Numbered from the stretch's first letter, positions 1 to 7,380 are shown. The stretch is DNA of 10,938 bases from Flavobacterium psychrophilum (GCA_003243255.1 QFQM01000148.1:1-10938); one strand, 5' to 3'. Notes: generated by a model not told the origin, from the sequence alone. Program-made: numbers and translations.

Positions 1-1026
1 AGACACGAACTGAGCAATAGTTCCTGTTCCGGTATAAAGATCGTAAACAAGTTCATTGCCTGTAAGTCCTGCAAATTCTCGCGTTATGCTATACAGTTCA
101 TAAGCCTGGTCAGAGTTTGTCTGGTAAAATGATTTAGCATTGATGCTAAACTTAAGGCCTTCCATTTCTTCAAGGATATAGTCACGGCCTTTGTAAAGGA
201 TAATATCCTGATCGTAAAGCGTATCATTAGCTTTGCTGTTTATTACATATTGCAGCGAAGTGATTTGCGGGAAACGCTCAGCAAGGAAATTAAGTAATAA
301 TTCTCTCTTTTCCTTATCATCTTCAAAAAACTGAATAAGCACCATAATCTCACCTGTAGAAGCTGTACGTATCATTAAAGTACGCAGCAGTCCTTCGTGG
401 TTGCGTGGATTGAAAAAGCTTAGTCCGTTTGCATTAGCAAATTCCCTTACGCTGTTTCGGATGTCGTTGCTTGGATCTTCCTGAAGGCTGCAATGGCTAA
501 TATCAAGAATTTTGTCCCATGCTTTCGGGATATGGAATCCAAGAGCATTAGCATCAGAAATCTCTACACCACTATCTACCTCTTCCTGAGTTTTCCAGCG
601 TGCGTTAGAGAATGAGAATTCCATTTTGTTACGGTAAAAAAGCTGTTTTTCGGAACCTAATATTGGTTCAAAACCGGGTAGTTCAATTTTACCTATGCGT
701 TTCAGGTTGTTATATACTTCCTGATTTTTATAGAAAAGCTGCTGCGAATATTCCATATTTTGCCACTTACAACCACCGCATGAGCCAAAATGGCTGCATA
801 CAGGATCTATTCTGTGTTTAGAATATTCATGAAAATTTATGGCTCTGCCTTCATAATACGACTTTTTCTTTTTAAAAGTCTGTACATCAACCACATCTCC
901 CGGAACCACATTGGGTATAAAAATTACTTTTCCATCGGGTGCTTTTGCTACTGATACACCTTTGGCACCGGCGTCTAGCACTGTGATATTGTCAAATACA
1001 ATCCTGTCTGTCTTTTTTCTTCCCAT
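1..1026 (-). CDS. rlmD: 23S rRNA (uracil-C5)-methyltransferase RlmD/RumA, C-terminus cut by window
   Basis: This enzyme uses SAM to make 5-methyluridine in 23S rRNA (U1939 in E. coli). The 342 visible residues show an N-terminal TRAM-like RNA-binding domain (about 5-63). The cysteine set that holds the 4Fe-4S cluster follows: C77, C83 and C86 in CSHFGSCGGCKW, and C179 in DISHC. Near residue 298 is the family motif KSFYQTN, and near 330 the SAM-binding loop DLYTGTGT begins the Rossmann domain. Relatives have about 470 residues, so roughly 130 are missing, including the catalytic cysteine. The cut is the window edge, not a broken gene. The start at 1026 gives the usual family N-terminus (MGRKKTDRIVFDN). 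RlmD is preferred over TrmA because of the TRAM and Fe-S parts; RlmC/RlmCD-type specificity cannot be excluded. Confidence 0.9.
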   Translation of the reverse strand, partial: MGRKKTDRIVFDNITVLDAGAKGVSVAKAPDGKVIFIPNVVPGDVVDVQTFKKKKSYYEGRAINFHEYSKHRIDPVCSHFGSCGGCKWQNMEYSQQLFYKNQEVYNNLKRIGKIELPGFEPILGSEKQLFYRNKMEFSFSNARWKTQEEVDSGVEISDANALGFHIPKAWDKILDISHCSLQEDPSNDIRNSVREFANANGLSFFNPRNHEGLLRTLMIRTASTGEIMVLIQFFEDDKEKRELLLNFLAERFPQITSLQYVINSKANDTLYDQDIILYKGRDYILEEMEGLKFSINAKSFYQTNSDQAYELYSITREFAGLTGNELVYDLYTGTGTIAQFVS

Positions 1027-1030
1027 GGCG

Positions 1031-1060
1031 CAAAAATAAGGTATTATTATAAAAAAACAG
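1031..1060 (-). promoter_or_regulatory. Candidate rlmD promoter, very close to the start codon
   Basis: On the minus strand TATTTTTG (1038 down to 1031) matches the Bacteroidota -10 consensus TAnnTTTG exactly. CTG (1060-1058), one base from the -35 core TTG, lies 19 nt upstream, within the expected spacing. The -10 ends only 4 nt before the ATG, so transcription would start at or next to the A of the start codon. Confidence 0.45.
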
Positions 1061-1062
1061 GA

Positions 1063-1070
1063 TACATTTG
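1063..1070 (+). promoter_or_regulatory. Candidate -10 element for the DUF1697 gene
   Basis: TACATTTG fits TAnnTTTG exactly and lies 25 nt before the ATG at 1096. No TTG is seen 17-23 nt upstream, so the -35 is weak or absent. It sits back-to-back with the candidate rlmD promoter in a 69-bp divergent gap. Confidence 0.35.
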
Positions 1071-1095
1071 TTGTAATCTCATCAAACAAAATATT

Positions 1096-1644
1096 ATGGT
1101 AAAATATTTGGCACTTTTACGCGGAATTAATGTTAGCGGTAAGAATATCATTAAAATGGAAAGCCTCAGGAAATTATTGGAAGATAATGGGCTTAAGAAT
1201 ATTAAGACGTATATTCAGAGTGGAAATGTTGTGTTTGATAGCGCTGAAAAATCTAAAGATAAACTGGCAGAAACTTTTCATTCGCTTATAAAAAAAGAAT
1301 ATGGCTTTGATATCACAATATTTATTCTCAACAGAGATAGCCTTGAAAAGAGCATTGATGATAATCCTTTTGCGGATGGCAGGGAAGAAGAAGCCGCAGG
1401 ATTCAAAAAACTGTATGTAACTTTCCTTTCTGGAATTCCTTCTGAGGAAAATATCGAAAAATTACGTCAGGCTCCCATCGGTAATGACCAGATAGAGATT
1501 ATTATAGATATACTTTATTTCAATCTGGAATCAAAGGCTTCAGATTCTAAATTATCCAATAACCTTATAGAAACCAAACTTAAGTTAAAAGCAACCACAC
1601 GTAACTGGAATACTACATTAAAGTTGTTGTCTATGATGGAGTAG
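1096..1644 (+). CDS. DUF1697 family protein
   Basis: This is a 182-residue protein of the DUF1697 family, recognised from its N-terminus (YLALLRGINVSGKN), the following TYIQSGNVVF segment and the C-terminal TTRNWNTTLKLL motif. The length is typical and the protein appears complete. It has no signal peptide or membrane segment, so it is probably cytoplasmic. The family is widespread in bacteria, has an alpha/beta fold and no established biochemical role, so no function is assigned. The ATG is preceded by an A-rich stretch, normal for Bacteroidota, and no other in-frame start would give the conserved N-terminus. It is transcribed away from rlmD. The next gene, osmC, begins 80 bp downstream and seems to have its own promoter; no terminator is obvious between them, so read-through is possible. 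Confidence 0.88.
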   Translation: MVKYLALLRGINVSGKNIIKMESLRKLLEDNGLKNIKTYIQSGNVVFDSAEKSKDKLAETFHSLIKKEYGFDITIFILNRDSLEKSIDDNPFADGREEEAAGFKKLYVTFLSGIPSEENIEKLRQAPIGNDQIEIIIDILYFNLESKASDSKLSNNLIETKLKLKATTRNWNTTLKLLSMME

Positions 1645-1658
1645 GGCAGTTTAAAATT

Positions 1659-1690
1659 TTGTTAAATGACAGACGGTTAGCATATTTTTA
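1659..1690 (+). promoter_or_regulatory. Candidate osmC promoter
   Basis: TTG at 1659-1661 and TATTTTTA at 1683-1690 are 21 nt apart, matching the Flavobacterium pattern TTG-N17-23-TAnnTTTG with one mismatch in the -10. Transcription would begin near 1695, giving a leader of about 30 nt. The region lies just after the stop codon of the DUF1697 gene. Confidence 0.42.
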
Positions 1691-1694
1691 TGTA

Positions 1695-1722
1695 AATTGG
1701 GAATACCAATTCAAACCAATTC
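1695..1722 (+). repeat. CCAATT half-sites in the osmC leader (candidate operator)
   Basis: AATTGG-GAATA-CCAATT is a perfect 6-bp inverted repeat at 1695-1711. A third half-site follows, so that CCAATTC occurs at both 1706-1712 and 1716-1722, exactly 10 bp (one helical turn) apart. The array begins at the predicted transcription start of osmC and ends 2 nt before its ATG. It could be a repressor site or an mRNA structure; no regulator is identified. Confidence 0.4.
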
Positions 1723-1724
1723 TC

Positions 1725-2141
1725 ATGAAAAGAAATGCAACGGCCGTTTGGTCTGGCTCCCTTAAAGAAGGAGGAGGAAAAATTACTACTCAAAGTAATG
1801 TACTGAGCAATACTCAATATTCTTTTAAGACTCGTTTTGAAGATGGTATTGGTACCAACCCGGAAGAGTTGGTGGCAGCGGCACATTCCGGATGTTTTAC
1901 TATGCAGTTGACTGCATATATAAACGAGGCCGGATATGATGTAGCTTCAATAGAAACCAAATGTGATATCGACTTTCAGAATGGAAGCATTGTTGGGTCT
2001 CACTTATCGGTTCTGGCAAGGGTTGATGATATAGATACCGATGTATTTCAGCAGCTTGTAAAAAAGGCAGAATCTAATTGCCCTATATCAAGGCTTTTAA
2101 ACACAACTATCACATCAAACGCAACATTAGTAAGGAGTTAA
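1725..2141 (+). CDS. osmC: OsmC-type organic hydroperoxide reductase (peroxiredoxin)
   Basis: OsmC enzymes reduce organic peroxides in the cytoplasm with a reactive cysteine pair. The 138-residue product has both family cysteines: C57 in AAAHSGCFTM and C119 in ESNCPISRLL. R37 and E48 (in TNPEELVAAAH) are in the positions of the residues that activate the peroxidatic cysteine. C80 is an extra cysteine of unknown meaning. The start at 1725 gives the standard OsmC N-terminus (MKRNATAVWSGSL) and usual length. The frame stays open upstream to an ATG at 1659, but the added 22 residues look unlike the family and overlap the promoter, so that start is rejected. The gene ends in a strong terminator and looks monocistronic. 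The OsmC branch is preferred over Ohr because of the KRNATAVWSG start and the TNPEEL motif. Confidence 0.93.
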   Translation: MKRNATAVWSGSLKEGGGKITTQSNVLSNTQYSFKTRFEDGIGTNPEELVAAAHSGCFTMQLTAYINEAGYDVASIETKCDIDFQNGSIVGSHLSVLARVDDIDTDVFQQLVKKAESNCPISRLLNTTITSNATLVRS

Positions 2142-2165
2142 GTTTATTTTTTGATTTCATATGAG

Positions 2166-2190
2166 GTCCCGCAAAAGCGGGACTTTTTTT
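2166..2190 (+). terminator. Intrinsic terminator of osmC
   Basis: GTCCCGC-AAAA-GCGGGAC forms a perfect 7-bp GC-rich stem with a 4-nt loop (2166-2183) followed by seven T (2184-2190). It lies 24 bp after the osmC stop codon and separates osmC from the WYL regulator. Confidence 0.9.
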
Positions 2191-2204
2191 GTTTTAATAA
2201 TTTA

Positions 2205-2212
2205 TATCTTTG
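2205..2212 (+). promoter_or_regulatory. Candidate -10 element of the WYL regulator gene
   Basis: TATCTTTG matches TAnnTTTG exactly, 18 nt before the ATG at 2231. The nearest TTG (2189-2191) is only 13 nt upstream and lies in the osmC terminator T-tract, so a good -35 is not seen. Confidence 0.35.
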
Positions 2213-2230
2213 AATGACTAAACTTCAGGT

Positions 2231-3199
2231 ATGAACCGTTTCGACAGGATAACCGCAATATTAATACAGCTTCAGTCTAAAAAAGTGGTAAAGGCACAAG
2301 ATCTCGCCGATAGATTTGGCACCAGCCTGCGCACCATTTATCGTGATATACGCACATTGGAAGAAGCAGGTGTTCCTTTGTATGGCGAAGCGGGTATAGG
2401 TTATTCGATTGTTGACGGGTACCGACTACCACCGGTAATGTTTACGCAGGAAGAAGCTATCGCTTTTGTTACTGCCGAAAAATTAATGGGTAAGTTTACC
2501 GATAGTGCGCTGAATACTAATTTCAGTTCGGCAATGTATAAGATCAAAGCTGTTTTACGCGGAACTGAAAAAGACCTGGTGGAAAATCTCGAAGAGCAGA
2601 TTCTGGTAATTGAAAGGCCAAAAAACAGTACACCTCCGGCTAATATTCTTGATGTATTGCTCAAATCTATTGCTGAAAAAAAAGTCGTAAAAATGATATA
2701 CAAAGCATTTGGCAACGACAACAGTGAAAGGCATATAGAACCAATAGGTGTGTTTCATGAACACGAAAACTGGTATACCATCGGTTTTTGTCATTTGAGG
2801 CAGGAGTACAGGCAGTTTCGTCTCGACAGGGTTATCGAAATTAAATTAACCGATCAGTCTCAGGAAGAGCGTGCTTCGCTAAAAGAATTCCAGCAAACAC
2901 AAGACGCTATCAGAGCAGGATTTAAGGTTCAGAAAGCAGTGATAAGATTTGATAAAAGTATAGCTATATATCTTCAGGACCGACGCCATTATTTTGGTTT
3001 TGTTTCAGAGGTGGTTACTGACGATTATGTGGAGATGACTTTTCTCTCCCAATCACTTGAAGAAGGACTTGCCCGATGGTTTATAATGTTTGCAGACAAA
3101 GGTGAAATTGTAGAACCACAAGATTTAAAAGATGCGGTTGCCAGACTTTTAGATACGATGATGAAAAAAAATCCGGTTTCAGAAAACCTGTTGACATAG
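2231..3199 (+). CDS. YafY-type transcriptional regulator, HTH + WYL + WCX domains
   Basis: This is a 322-residue DNA-binding protein of the YafY/WYL family. Residues 3-60 form an HTH of the HTH_11 (DeoR-like) type, with the recognition-helix segment TSLRTIYRDIRTLEEAGVPL. Residues about 138-205 are the WYL ligand-binding domain, ending in the conserved FRLDR. Residues about 233-312 fit the C-terminal WCX extension. The name-giving tripeptide reads W181-Y182-T183, so leucine is replaced by threonine. WYL domains bind small ligands or nucleic acid; the ligand here cannot be told from sequence. In Bacteroidota such regulators often sit next to a DinB-fold gene, as here: the next gene starts 56 bp downstream and a TGACA-N6-TGTCA dyad straddles this stop codon. 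The regulator therefore probably controls that gene, which is inference. Confidence 0.9.
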   Translation: MNRFDRITAILIQLQSKKVVKAQDLADRFGTSLRTIYRDIRTLEEAGVPLYGEAGIGYSIVDGYRLPPVMFTQEEAIAFVTAEKLMGKFTDSALNTNFSSAMYKIKAVLRGTEKDLVENLEEQILVIERPKNSTPPANILDVLLKSIAEKKVVKMIYKAFGNDNSERHIEPIGVFHEHENWYTIGFCHLRQEYRQFRLDRVIEIKLTDQSQEERASLKEFQQTQDAIRAGFKVQKAVIRFDKSIAIYLQDRRHYFGFVSEVVTDDYVEMTFLSQSLEEGLARWFIMFADKGEIVEPQDLKDAVARLLDTMMKKNPVSENLLT

Positions 3200-3207
3200 G
3201 GTTGTCA
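3192..3207 (+). promoter_or_regulatory. Candidate WYL-regulator operator: TGACA-N6-TGTCA dyad
   Basis: TGACA (3192-3196) and TGTCA (3203-3207) are perfect inverted half-sites with a 6-nt spacer. The dyad overlaps the regulator stop codon (3197-3199) and lies 48 bp upstream of the DinB-fold start codon. A -10-like TACTTTG follows at 3220-3226, with a TTG at 3202-3204 inside the dyad as a possible -35 (spacing 15, short). Binding here would compete with or help RNA polymerase at the DinB promoter. Confidence 0.42.
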
Positions 3208-3255
3208 TAAGCCATGATTTACTTTGTACTATAAAACAAATTAAATCAATCAATT

Positions 3256-3753
3256 ATGGAACTTATTAAATTATTACAGAAAGAAATGAATCAGGAAGCA
3301 GCCACAACCCGAAAAATGCTTAGTCTGGTACCTGTAGAAAAATTTGACTGGCAACCACACCCAAAAAGTATGACAATGAAGCGTCTTGCTTCTCACATCG
3401 CTGAATTACCGGGATGGGTTGATATGGCAATAAATACTGATGAGCTTGATTTTGAGAACAATCCCTATCAGCCTTATGATGTAAAATCAAATGAAGAATT
3501 ACTTGCTTTTTTTGAAGAATCACTTAAAAAAGGAAAAGAGGCATTAGCTACTGCGGATATAGACACATTTGATAAAGAATGGATATTACGAAGCGGAGAC
3601 CAGATATACAGCAAGGATACAAAATATGAAGTAATAAGAATGGCATATTCACAGATCATTCACCACAGGGCACAGCTGGGGGTAAATTTGCGATTACTCA
3701 ATATACCTTTGCCGGGTAGTTATGGCCCGTCTGCGGATGATATGTCTTTTTAA
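3256..3753 (+). CDS. DinB-fold (DinB/YfiT-like) family protein
   Basis: This 165-residue protein has the four-helix DinB/YfiT pattern: an early helix with H47 in RLASHIAELPGW and a late helix with IIHHRAQLGVNLRLL (H136, H137). The family ends with the typical NIPLPGSYGPSADDM tail. DinB-fold proteins usually bind a divalent metal with three histidines, and some act as thiol-dependent transferases; the substrate here is unknown. The middle ligand, normally a histidine four residues before H137, is Q133, so canonical metal binding is in doubt. No signal peptide is present, so the protein is probably cytoplasmic. The start at 3256 gives a full-length family member. The gene follows the WYL regulator on the same strand, probably has its own promoter, and ends at a strong terminator. 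DinB refers to the fold, not to DNA polymerase IV. Confidence 0.88.
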   Translation: MELIKLLQKEMNQEAATTRKMLSLVPVEKFDWQPHPKSMTMKRLASHIAELPGWVDMAINTDELDFENNPYQPYDVKSNEELLAFFEESLKKGKEALATADIDTFDKEWILRSGDQIYSKDTKYEVIRMAYSQIIHHRAQLGVNLRLLNIPLPGSYGPSADDMSF

Positions 3754-3760
3754 GGCATTG

Positions 3761-3798
3761 ATAAAAAACCTCATTTTGAAAGAAATGAGGTTTTTTAT
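3761..3798. terminator. Terminator after the DinB-fold gene
   Basis: A perfect 16-bp stem (3761-3776 with 3783-3798) encloses a 6-nt loop. The core is CCTCATTT/AAATGAGG, flanked by A6 on the left and T6 on the right, so it could work on both strands. It starts 7 bp after the DinB-fold stop codon and isolates this unit from rocD. Confidence 0.88.
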
Positions 3799-3916
3799 TT
3801 GCGTTTAATTCAGATTAAAGTGGTGATAATTTTATTTTTACTAATTTGCAGGCTTATTGGTTGATTTCTCTCCAAAAGAAGGAATTGCTGTTTGACAAAC
3901 AAAAAATAAAAAAACA

Positions 3917-5161
3917 ATGTCAGTTTTAGAAAAATTAAGCTCGGCTGATGCTATAGCTTTAGAAGACAAGTATGGAGCACACAATTATCATCCACTACCG
4001 GTAGTACTTAGTAAAGGTGAAGGCGTATATGTGTGGGATGCGGAAGGAAAAAGGTATTATGACTTTTTATCGGCTTATTCAGCGGTAAATCAGGGTCATT
4101 GTCATCCAAAAATTGTTAATGCGATGATCAATCAGGCACAAACACTTACGCTTACCTCACGTGCTTTTTATAATGATCAGCTAGGGAAGTATGAAGAGTT
4201 TGTAACGAAATATTTTGGTTTCGACAAGGTGTTACCGATGAATACCGGTGCTGAAGCAGTTGAAACAGCAATTAAGCTTTGTCGTAAATGGGCTTATGAA
4301 AGAAAAGGAATAGCTGAACAGGAGGCAAAAATTATAGTATGTGAGAACAATTTCCACGGAAGGACTACTACCATCATCTCTTTTTCTAACGACGAGAACG
4401 CAAGGAAAAACTTTGGGCCATACACTGCAGGCTTTATAAAAATAGCTTATGATGATATCAGTGCACTGGAAAGTGTTCTTAAATCTGAAAAAAACATAGC
4501 AGGTTTCCTTGTAGAGCCTATTCAGGGAGAGGCAGGAGTTTATGTTCCGGCCGAAGGTTATCTGGCAAAAGCAAAACAGCTTTGTGAAGAAAACAATGTA
4601 CTTTTCATTGCTGATGAAGTTCAGACAGGTATTGCACGTACAGGTAAATTATTAGCGGTGCATCATGAAAATGTACAGCCGGATATCCTTATCCTGGGTA
4701 AGGCACTTTCGGGAGGTGCTTATCCTGTTTCGGCAGTATTGGCTAACGATGAGATAATGAATGTTATCAAACCGGGACAGCACGGTTCAACTTTTGGAGG
4801 TAATCCTGTTGCTTCTGCTGTAGCGATTGCTGCACTTGAAGTAGTTGAAGACGAAAAGCTTGCCGAAAATGCTGAAGTAATGGGTGAACTATTTAGGCAA
4901 AAAATGAATGAGTATATAGCAGGCAGCAATATTGTGACTCTAGTAAGGGGTAAAGGCTTGCTGAATGCTATTGTAATTAATGATTCAGAAGAGAGCTCGA
5001 CAGCATGGGATATATGCGTTAGCCTTAAAGAAAATGGACTTTTGGCAAAACCGACTCATGGAAATATAATCCGTTTTGCACCACCATTGGTAATGAACGA
5101 AGGACAGCTTTTAGATTGTGTATCTATTATTACCAGAACTCTTTCTGCATTTGAAAAATAA
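3917..5161 (+). CDS. rocD: Ornithine aminotransferase (ornithine-oxo-acid transaminase)
   Basis: RocD is a PLP enzyme that moves the delta-amino group of ornithine to 2-oxoglutarate, giving glutamate-5-semialdehyde (pyrroline-5-carboxylate). It links arginine/ornithine breakdown with proline and glutamate. The 414 residues match the family closely: [12 protein letters not shown] (50-61), [10 protein letters not shown] (77-86), [10 protein letters not shown] (107-116), FHGRT (146-150), [13 protein letters not shown] (232-244) with the PLP-nitrogen aspartate D233, LGKALSGG with the Schiff-base lysine K262, and GSTFGGNP (290-297). R386 in IIRFAPPL fits the carboxylate-binding arginine. The [10 protein letters not shown] stretch favours RocD over acetylornithine or GABA transaminases. 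The enzyme appears complete and cytoplasmic. A TAATTTG at 3842-3848 is a weak -10 candidate. No terminator separates it from the DUF5362 gene 39 bp downstream, so co-transcription is possible. Confidence 0.95.
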   Translation: MSVLEKLSSADAIALEDKYGAHNYHPLPVVLSKGEGVYVWDAEGKRYYDFLSAYSAVNQGHCHPKIVNAMINQAQTLTLTSRAFYNDQLGKYEEFVTKYFGFDKVLPMNTGAEAVETAIKLCRKWAYERKGIAEQEAKIIVCENNFHGRTTTIISFSNDENARKNFGPYTAGFIKIAYDDISALESVLKSEKNIAGFLVEPIQGEAGVYVPAEGYLAKAKQLCEENNVLFIADEVQTGIARTGKLLAVHHENVQPDILILGKALSGGAYPVSAVLANDEIMNVIKPGQHGSTFGGNPVASAVAIAALEVVEDEKLAENAEVMGELFRQKMNEYIAGSNIVTLVRGKGLLNAIVINDSEESSTAWDICVSLKENGLLAKPTHGNIIRFAPPLVMNEGQLLDCVSIITRTLSAFEK

Positions 5162-5200
5162 TCTTTCTAAAATTAATATAAACCAACAATCATCTATTTT

Positions 5201-5662
5201 ATGGAACAAAATTCTTCTTTTGAATCATTTGAACTTCAATTCACGCAACAGGCACAGGAGTATTATCATCAAACAGCCAAATGGGCAACTTTTTTGTCTA
5301 TCATAGGTTTTATAGGTAGTGGATTAATGGTAATAGTAGCACTTGCTATGTTTGCTATTGGCAGCAGTATGGCTTCAACAATGGGTAATAATCCTATGGC
5401 TGAAGTGTTTTCCGGTGGTATGTTAGGCGGATTTTATCTTCTGTTTGCAGTTATTAATTTCTTTCCGGCCTTATACATGTTCAAATTTGCTTCAAAAGCA
5501 AAAGCGGCTCTTTCAGAACATAATACCGTTACACTTACAGAATCATTTGAGAACCTTAAGTCATACTATAAGTTTACAGGGATTGCAGTAATAATTATAA
5601 TAACACTTTATATTCTTTTATTCTTTGGTGTTATCGTGGCAGGAGTATCTTCAGCATTATAA
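5201..5662 (+). CDS. DUF5362 family small integral membrane protein
   Basis: This 153-residue protein has three hydrophobic membrane segments, at about residues 30-55 (ending in a small-residue stretch), 70-92 and 126-150. The soluble N-terminus includes ELQFTQQAQEYYHQTAKWATFLSI. Before the last helix is a polar loop with LTESFENLKSYYKFTGI. The pattern AKWATFLSIIGFIGSGLMVI ... FPALYMFKFASK ... SFENLKSYYKF is that of the Bacteroidota DUF5362 family, whose function is not known; the call is from memory of the family. It follows rocD closely with no hairpin between them and may be co-transcribed, but nothing suggests a shared task. The start at 5201 is preceded by an AT-rich stretch and gives the usual N-terminus. 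Tandem terminators follow. Confidence 0.82.
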   Translation: MEQNSSFESFELQFTQQAQEYYHQTAKWATFLSIIGFIGSGLMVIVALAMFAIGSSMASTMGNNPMAEVFSGGMLGGFYLLFAVINFFPALYMFKFASKAKAALSEHNTVTLTESFENLKSYYKFTGIAVIIIITLYILLFFGVIVAGVSSAL

Positions 5663-5678
5663 ATCATTAATGAAGTTC

Positions 5679-5701
5679 AAAAATAAGCCTGCTTATTTTT
5701 T
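5679..5701 (+). terminator. First hairpin after the DUF5362 gene
   Basis: AAAAATAAG (5679-5687) pairs with CTTATTTTT (5692-5700) around a 4-nt loop and runs into a T-tract. It starts 17 bp after the stop codon and precedes a longer hairpin. The stem is AT-rich, so it is probably the weaker of the two. Confidence 0.5.
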
Positions 5702-5705
5702 GACG

Positions 5706-5761
5706 ATTAAAAAAGAAAAAGTTCAGACGTTATAAAATGTCTGAACTTTTTCTTTTTTAAT
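5706..5761. terminator. Bidirectional terminator between convergent genes, 23-bp perfect stem
   Basis: Bases 5706-5728 pair without mismatch with 5739-5761 around a 10-nt loop. The GC-richer core is GTTCAGAC/GTCTGAAC, flanked by A-rich left and T-rich right arms. It lies between the DUF5362 stop (5662) and the stop of the minus-strand regulator (5779), so it can end transcription from both sides. Confidence 0.9.
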
Positions 5762-5778
5762 AATCTCAACGAGGTGTA

Positions 5779-7380
5779 TTAAATAGTTTCGATGGCCATA
5801 ATTTTTTCTTCAAAGACCTCTTTATAATCTGATTTGCTTTTTATCCTTGTTTTGTAGGTATAGATTGTAGATACCGATAGTTCAAGGAATTCAGCCACCT
5901 GGTTACTGTCCTGTATTCCCAAGCGATAAAGGGCATATATCCTTAGCTCGGTATTGAGCAGTTCCCCTTTTTTTACAATTGTTCTGTGGTCAGGAGGGAA
6001 GAGGGCATTAAAATCGCTTATAAATGAAGGGAATAATCTCAGGAATATCTCATCAAACTGATGGAAAAGGCCTTCACGTTCCTTTTTTATGTTGTACCCT
6101 TTGAGGCTTGTAAGAACTTCATCAGTTTTTTTAGAAATGATCTTCTGGATTGTACTTTTTTGCAGATGATCGAGTTTGTTAATAAAGTCAGATGTTGCCC
6201 TGATGAAATAAGCGATATATTCCTCTTTGATCGTATTGGCCTCACTAAGGCTTTTGTTCATCTGCTGCAGTTTCTCATACGATTCTGCCATTGCTTTTCT
6301 GGAGGCATTACGCTCTTTTAACTGCTTGAAGATGATAATCAGGAAAAGGATAATGATAAGAGCAAGCACCGTAAGCAGTATGACAATCTTTTCTAAAAGG
6401 TCGTTTTTATCGTTAACCTTGTTTAGCTGTGCTTTTTCGATAATAGGCAGTATTGTAGAAATTTCAATTTTACGATGTCTTGCATCATAAAATGTAGCAT
6501 CATCCATAGCAAGATTAATGTAATGATTGGCTTTTTCGAGATAACCTTTCTTAAAGAGCTCGTTTGCAAGGTTGCGCAATGCAACAGTTTCTTTGGTGGC
6601 ATTTTTAACATCGGCGATAGCGGCAAGAGCCAAATAGTAAATGGCTTTGTCATTATCTCCTTTTTCAGAATAAATATATCCAAGGCTGGATGTGGCAATA
6701 CCATAATATTCAATAGGCAACTTATAGTTGTTTACCCAATAGCTAAACGCTTCTTCGGTGCCTTTCCAATCCTGTTGTTTAAGCCTTTTAAGGCTTTCTG
6801 CAGCCCAGTAATCATTAGTGTTCGGCTTTACGAGTGAAATAGCTTTCTCTAATAACAGATTTCCTTTCTGAATATAATTAATATTATAACGCTGATCTTT
6901 GGTGTAGTCTGCCAGATCGTAATAGGCACGTGCCTTAACCGAATAATAATCATATTGGCTTTTCACATCAAGACCGTCCGGTTCCACACTGTTAAGAGTA
7001 TCTATTGCTTCCTTAAACAATCCTGATGAAAGCAGGACAAATCCCTCTTTTATCTTAGTTTGGGAAAGTAGCTTGTTGTCTTTTAAGATATGGGCTCTTG
7101 CTTTTGCAGATTCGATATAATAATACGCCGAATCATACTTGAAGGATTTATATTCTTCAAATAGCTTCATGTAATCATAGTATAGATTCCTGTCGTCTTT
7201 GCTTAGGGTAAATTTATGCGCATCTCTTTTTAATTGCCTTATACGGGCATATTTCTGTTTGATGAATATTTCCTTTTTTGATAGTGCGCTATCAAGACTA
7301 TCTAATATAGGGTCTACGCCTTTTGCTAAAGCTGATAGTGCAAATAATAAGGTAAGAAGTAAATAAAATTTTTTGAACAT
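5779..7380 (-). CDS. SusR-like (DUF6377) membrane-tethered transcriptional regulator
   Basis: This 533-residue one-component regulator has a signal-peptide-like N-terminus (residues 1-19), a helical TPR-like region (about 60-300, with repeats such as [29 protein letters not shown]), one transmembrane helix (331-351), a coiled-coil-prone linker (352-385) and a cytoplasmic C-terminal half. The C-terminal part (about 383-525) has the DUF6377 pattern: [32 protein letters not shown], then [16 protein letters not shown] and a LuxR-like HTH with [23 protein letters not shown]. This organisation is that of SusR-like regulators of glycan-use genes in Bacteroidota. By analogy the TPR part would sense a ligand in the periplasm and the HTH would bind DNA while membrane-bound. 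The gene is divergent from the susC operon, its likely target. It appears complete; the ATG at 7380 gives the signal sequence directly. Confidence 0.87.
   Translation of the reverse strand: MFKKFYLLLTLLFALSALAKGVDPILDSLDSALSKKEIFIKQKYARIRQLKRDAHKFTLSKDDRNLYYDYMKLFEEYKSFKYDSAYYYIESAKARAHILKDNKLLSQTKIKEGFVLLSSGLFKEAIDTLNSVEPDGLDVKSQYDYYSVKARAYYDLADYTKDQRYNINYIQKGNLLLEKAISLVKPNTNDYWAAESLKRLKQQDWKGTEEAFSYWVNNYKLPIEYYGIATSSLGYIYSEKGDNDKAIYYLALAAIADVKNATKETVALRNLANELFKKGYLEKANHYINLAMDDATFYDARHRKIEISTILPIIEKAQLNKVNDKNDLLEKIVILLTVLALIIILFLIIIFKQLKERNASRKAMAESYEKLQQMNKSLSEANTIKEEYIAYFIRATSDFINKLDHLQKSTIQKIISKKTDEVLTSLKGYNIKKEREGLFHQFDEIFLRLFPSFISDFNALFPPDHRTIVKKGELLNTELRIYALYRLGIQDSNQVAEFLELSVSTIYTYKTRIKSKSDYKEVFEEKIMAIETI

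Noticed and set aside
1..3. rlmD appears truncated
   Set aside because: The frame runs open to the window edge with intact motifs, so this is a sampling cut and not a pseudogene.
612..821. Open frame opposite rlmD
   Set aside because: It lies antisense inside a well-supported gene and its product shows no family features.
1659..1724. Upstream in-frame ATG that would extend OsmC by 22 residues
   Set aside because: The added residues do not resemble OsmC N-termini and the ATG overlaps the candidate promoter; 1725 gives the normal family start and length.
5118..5306. Small frame bridging the rocD end and the DUF5362 start
   Set aside because: It overlaps two well-supported genes in another frame and looks like random sequence.
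6061..6837. Several plus-strand open frames inside the SusR-like gene
   Set aside because: They are antisense to a protein with a clear domain layout and have no recognisable content of their own.
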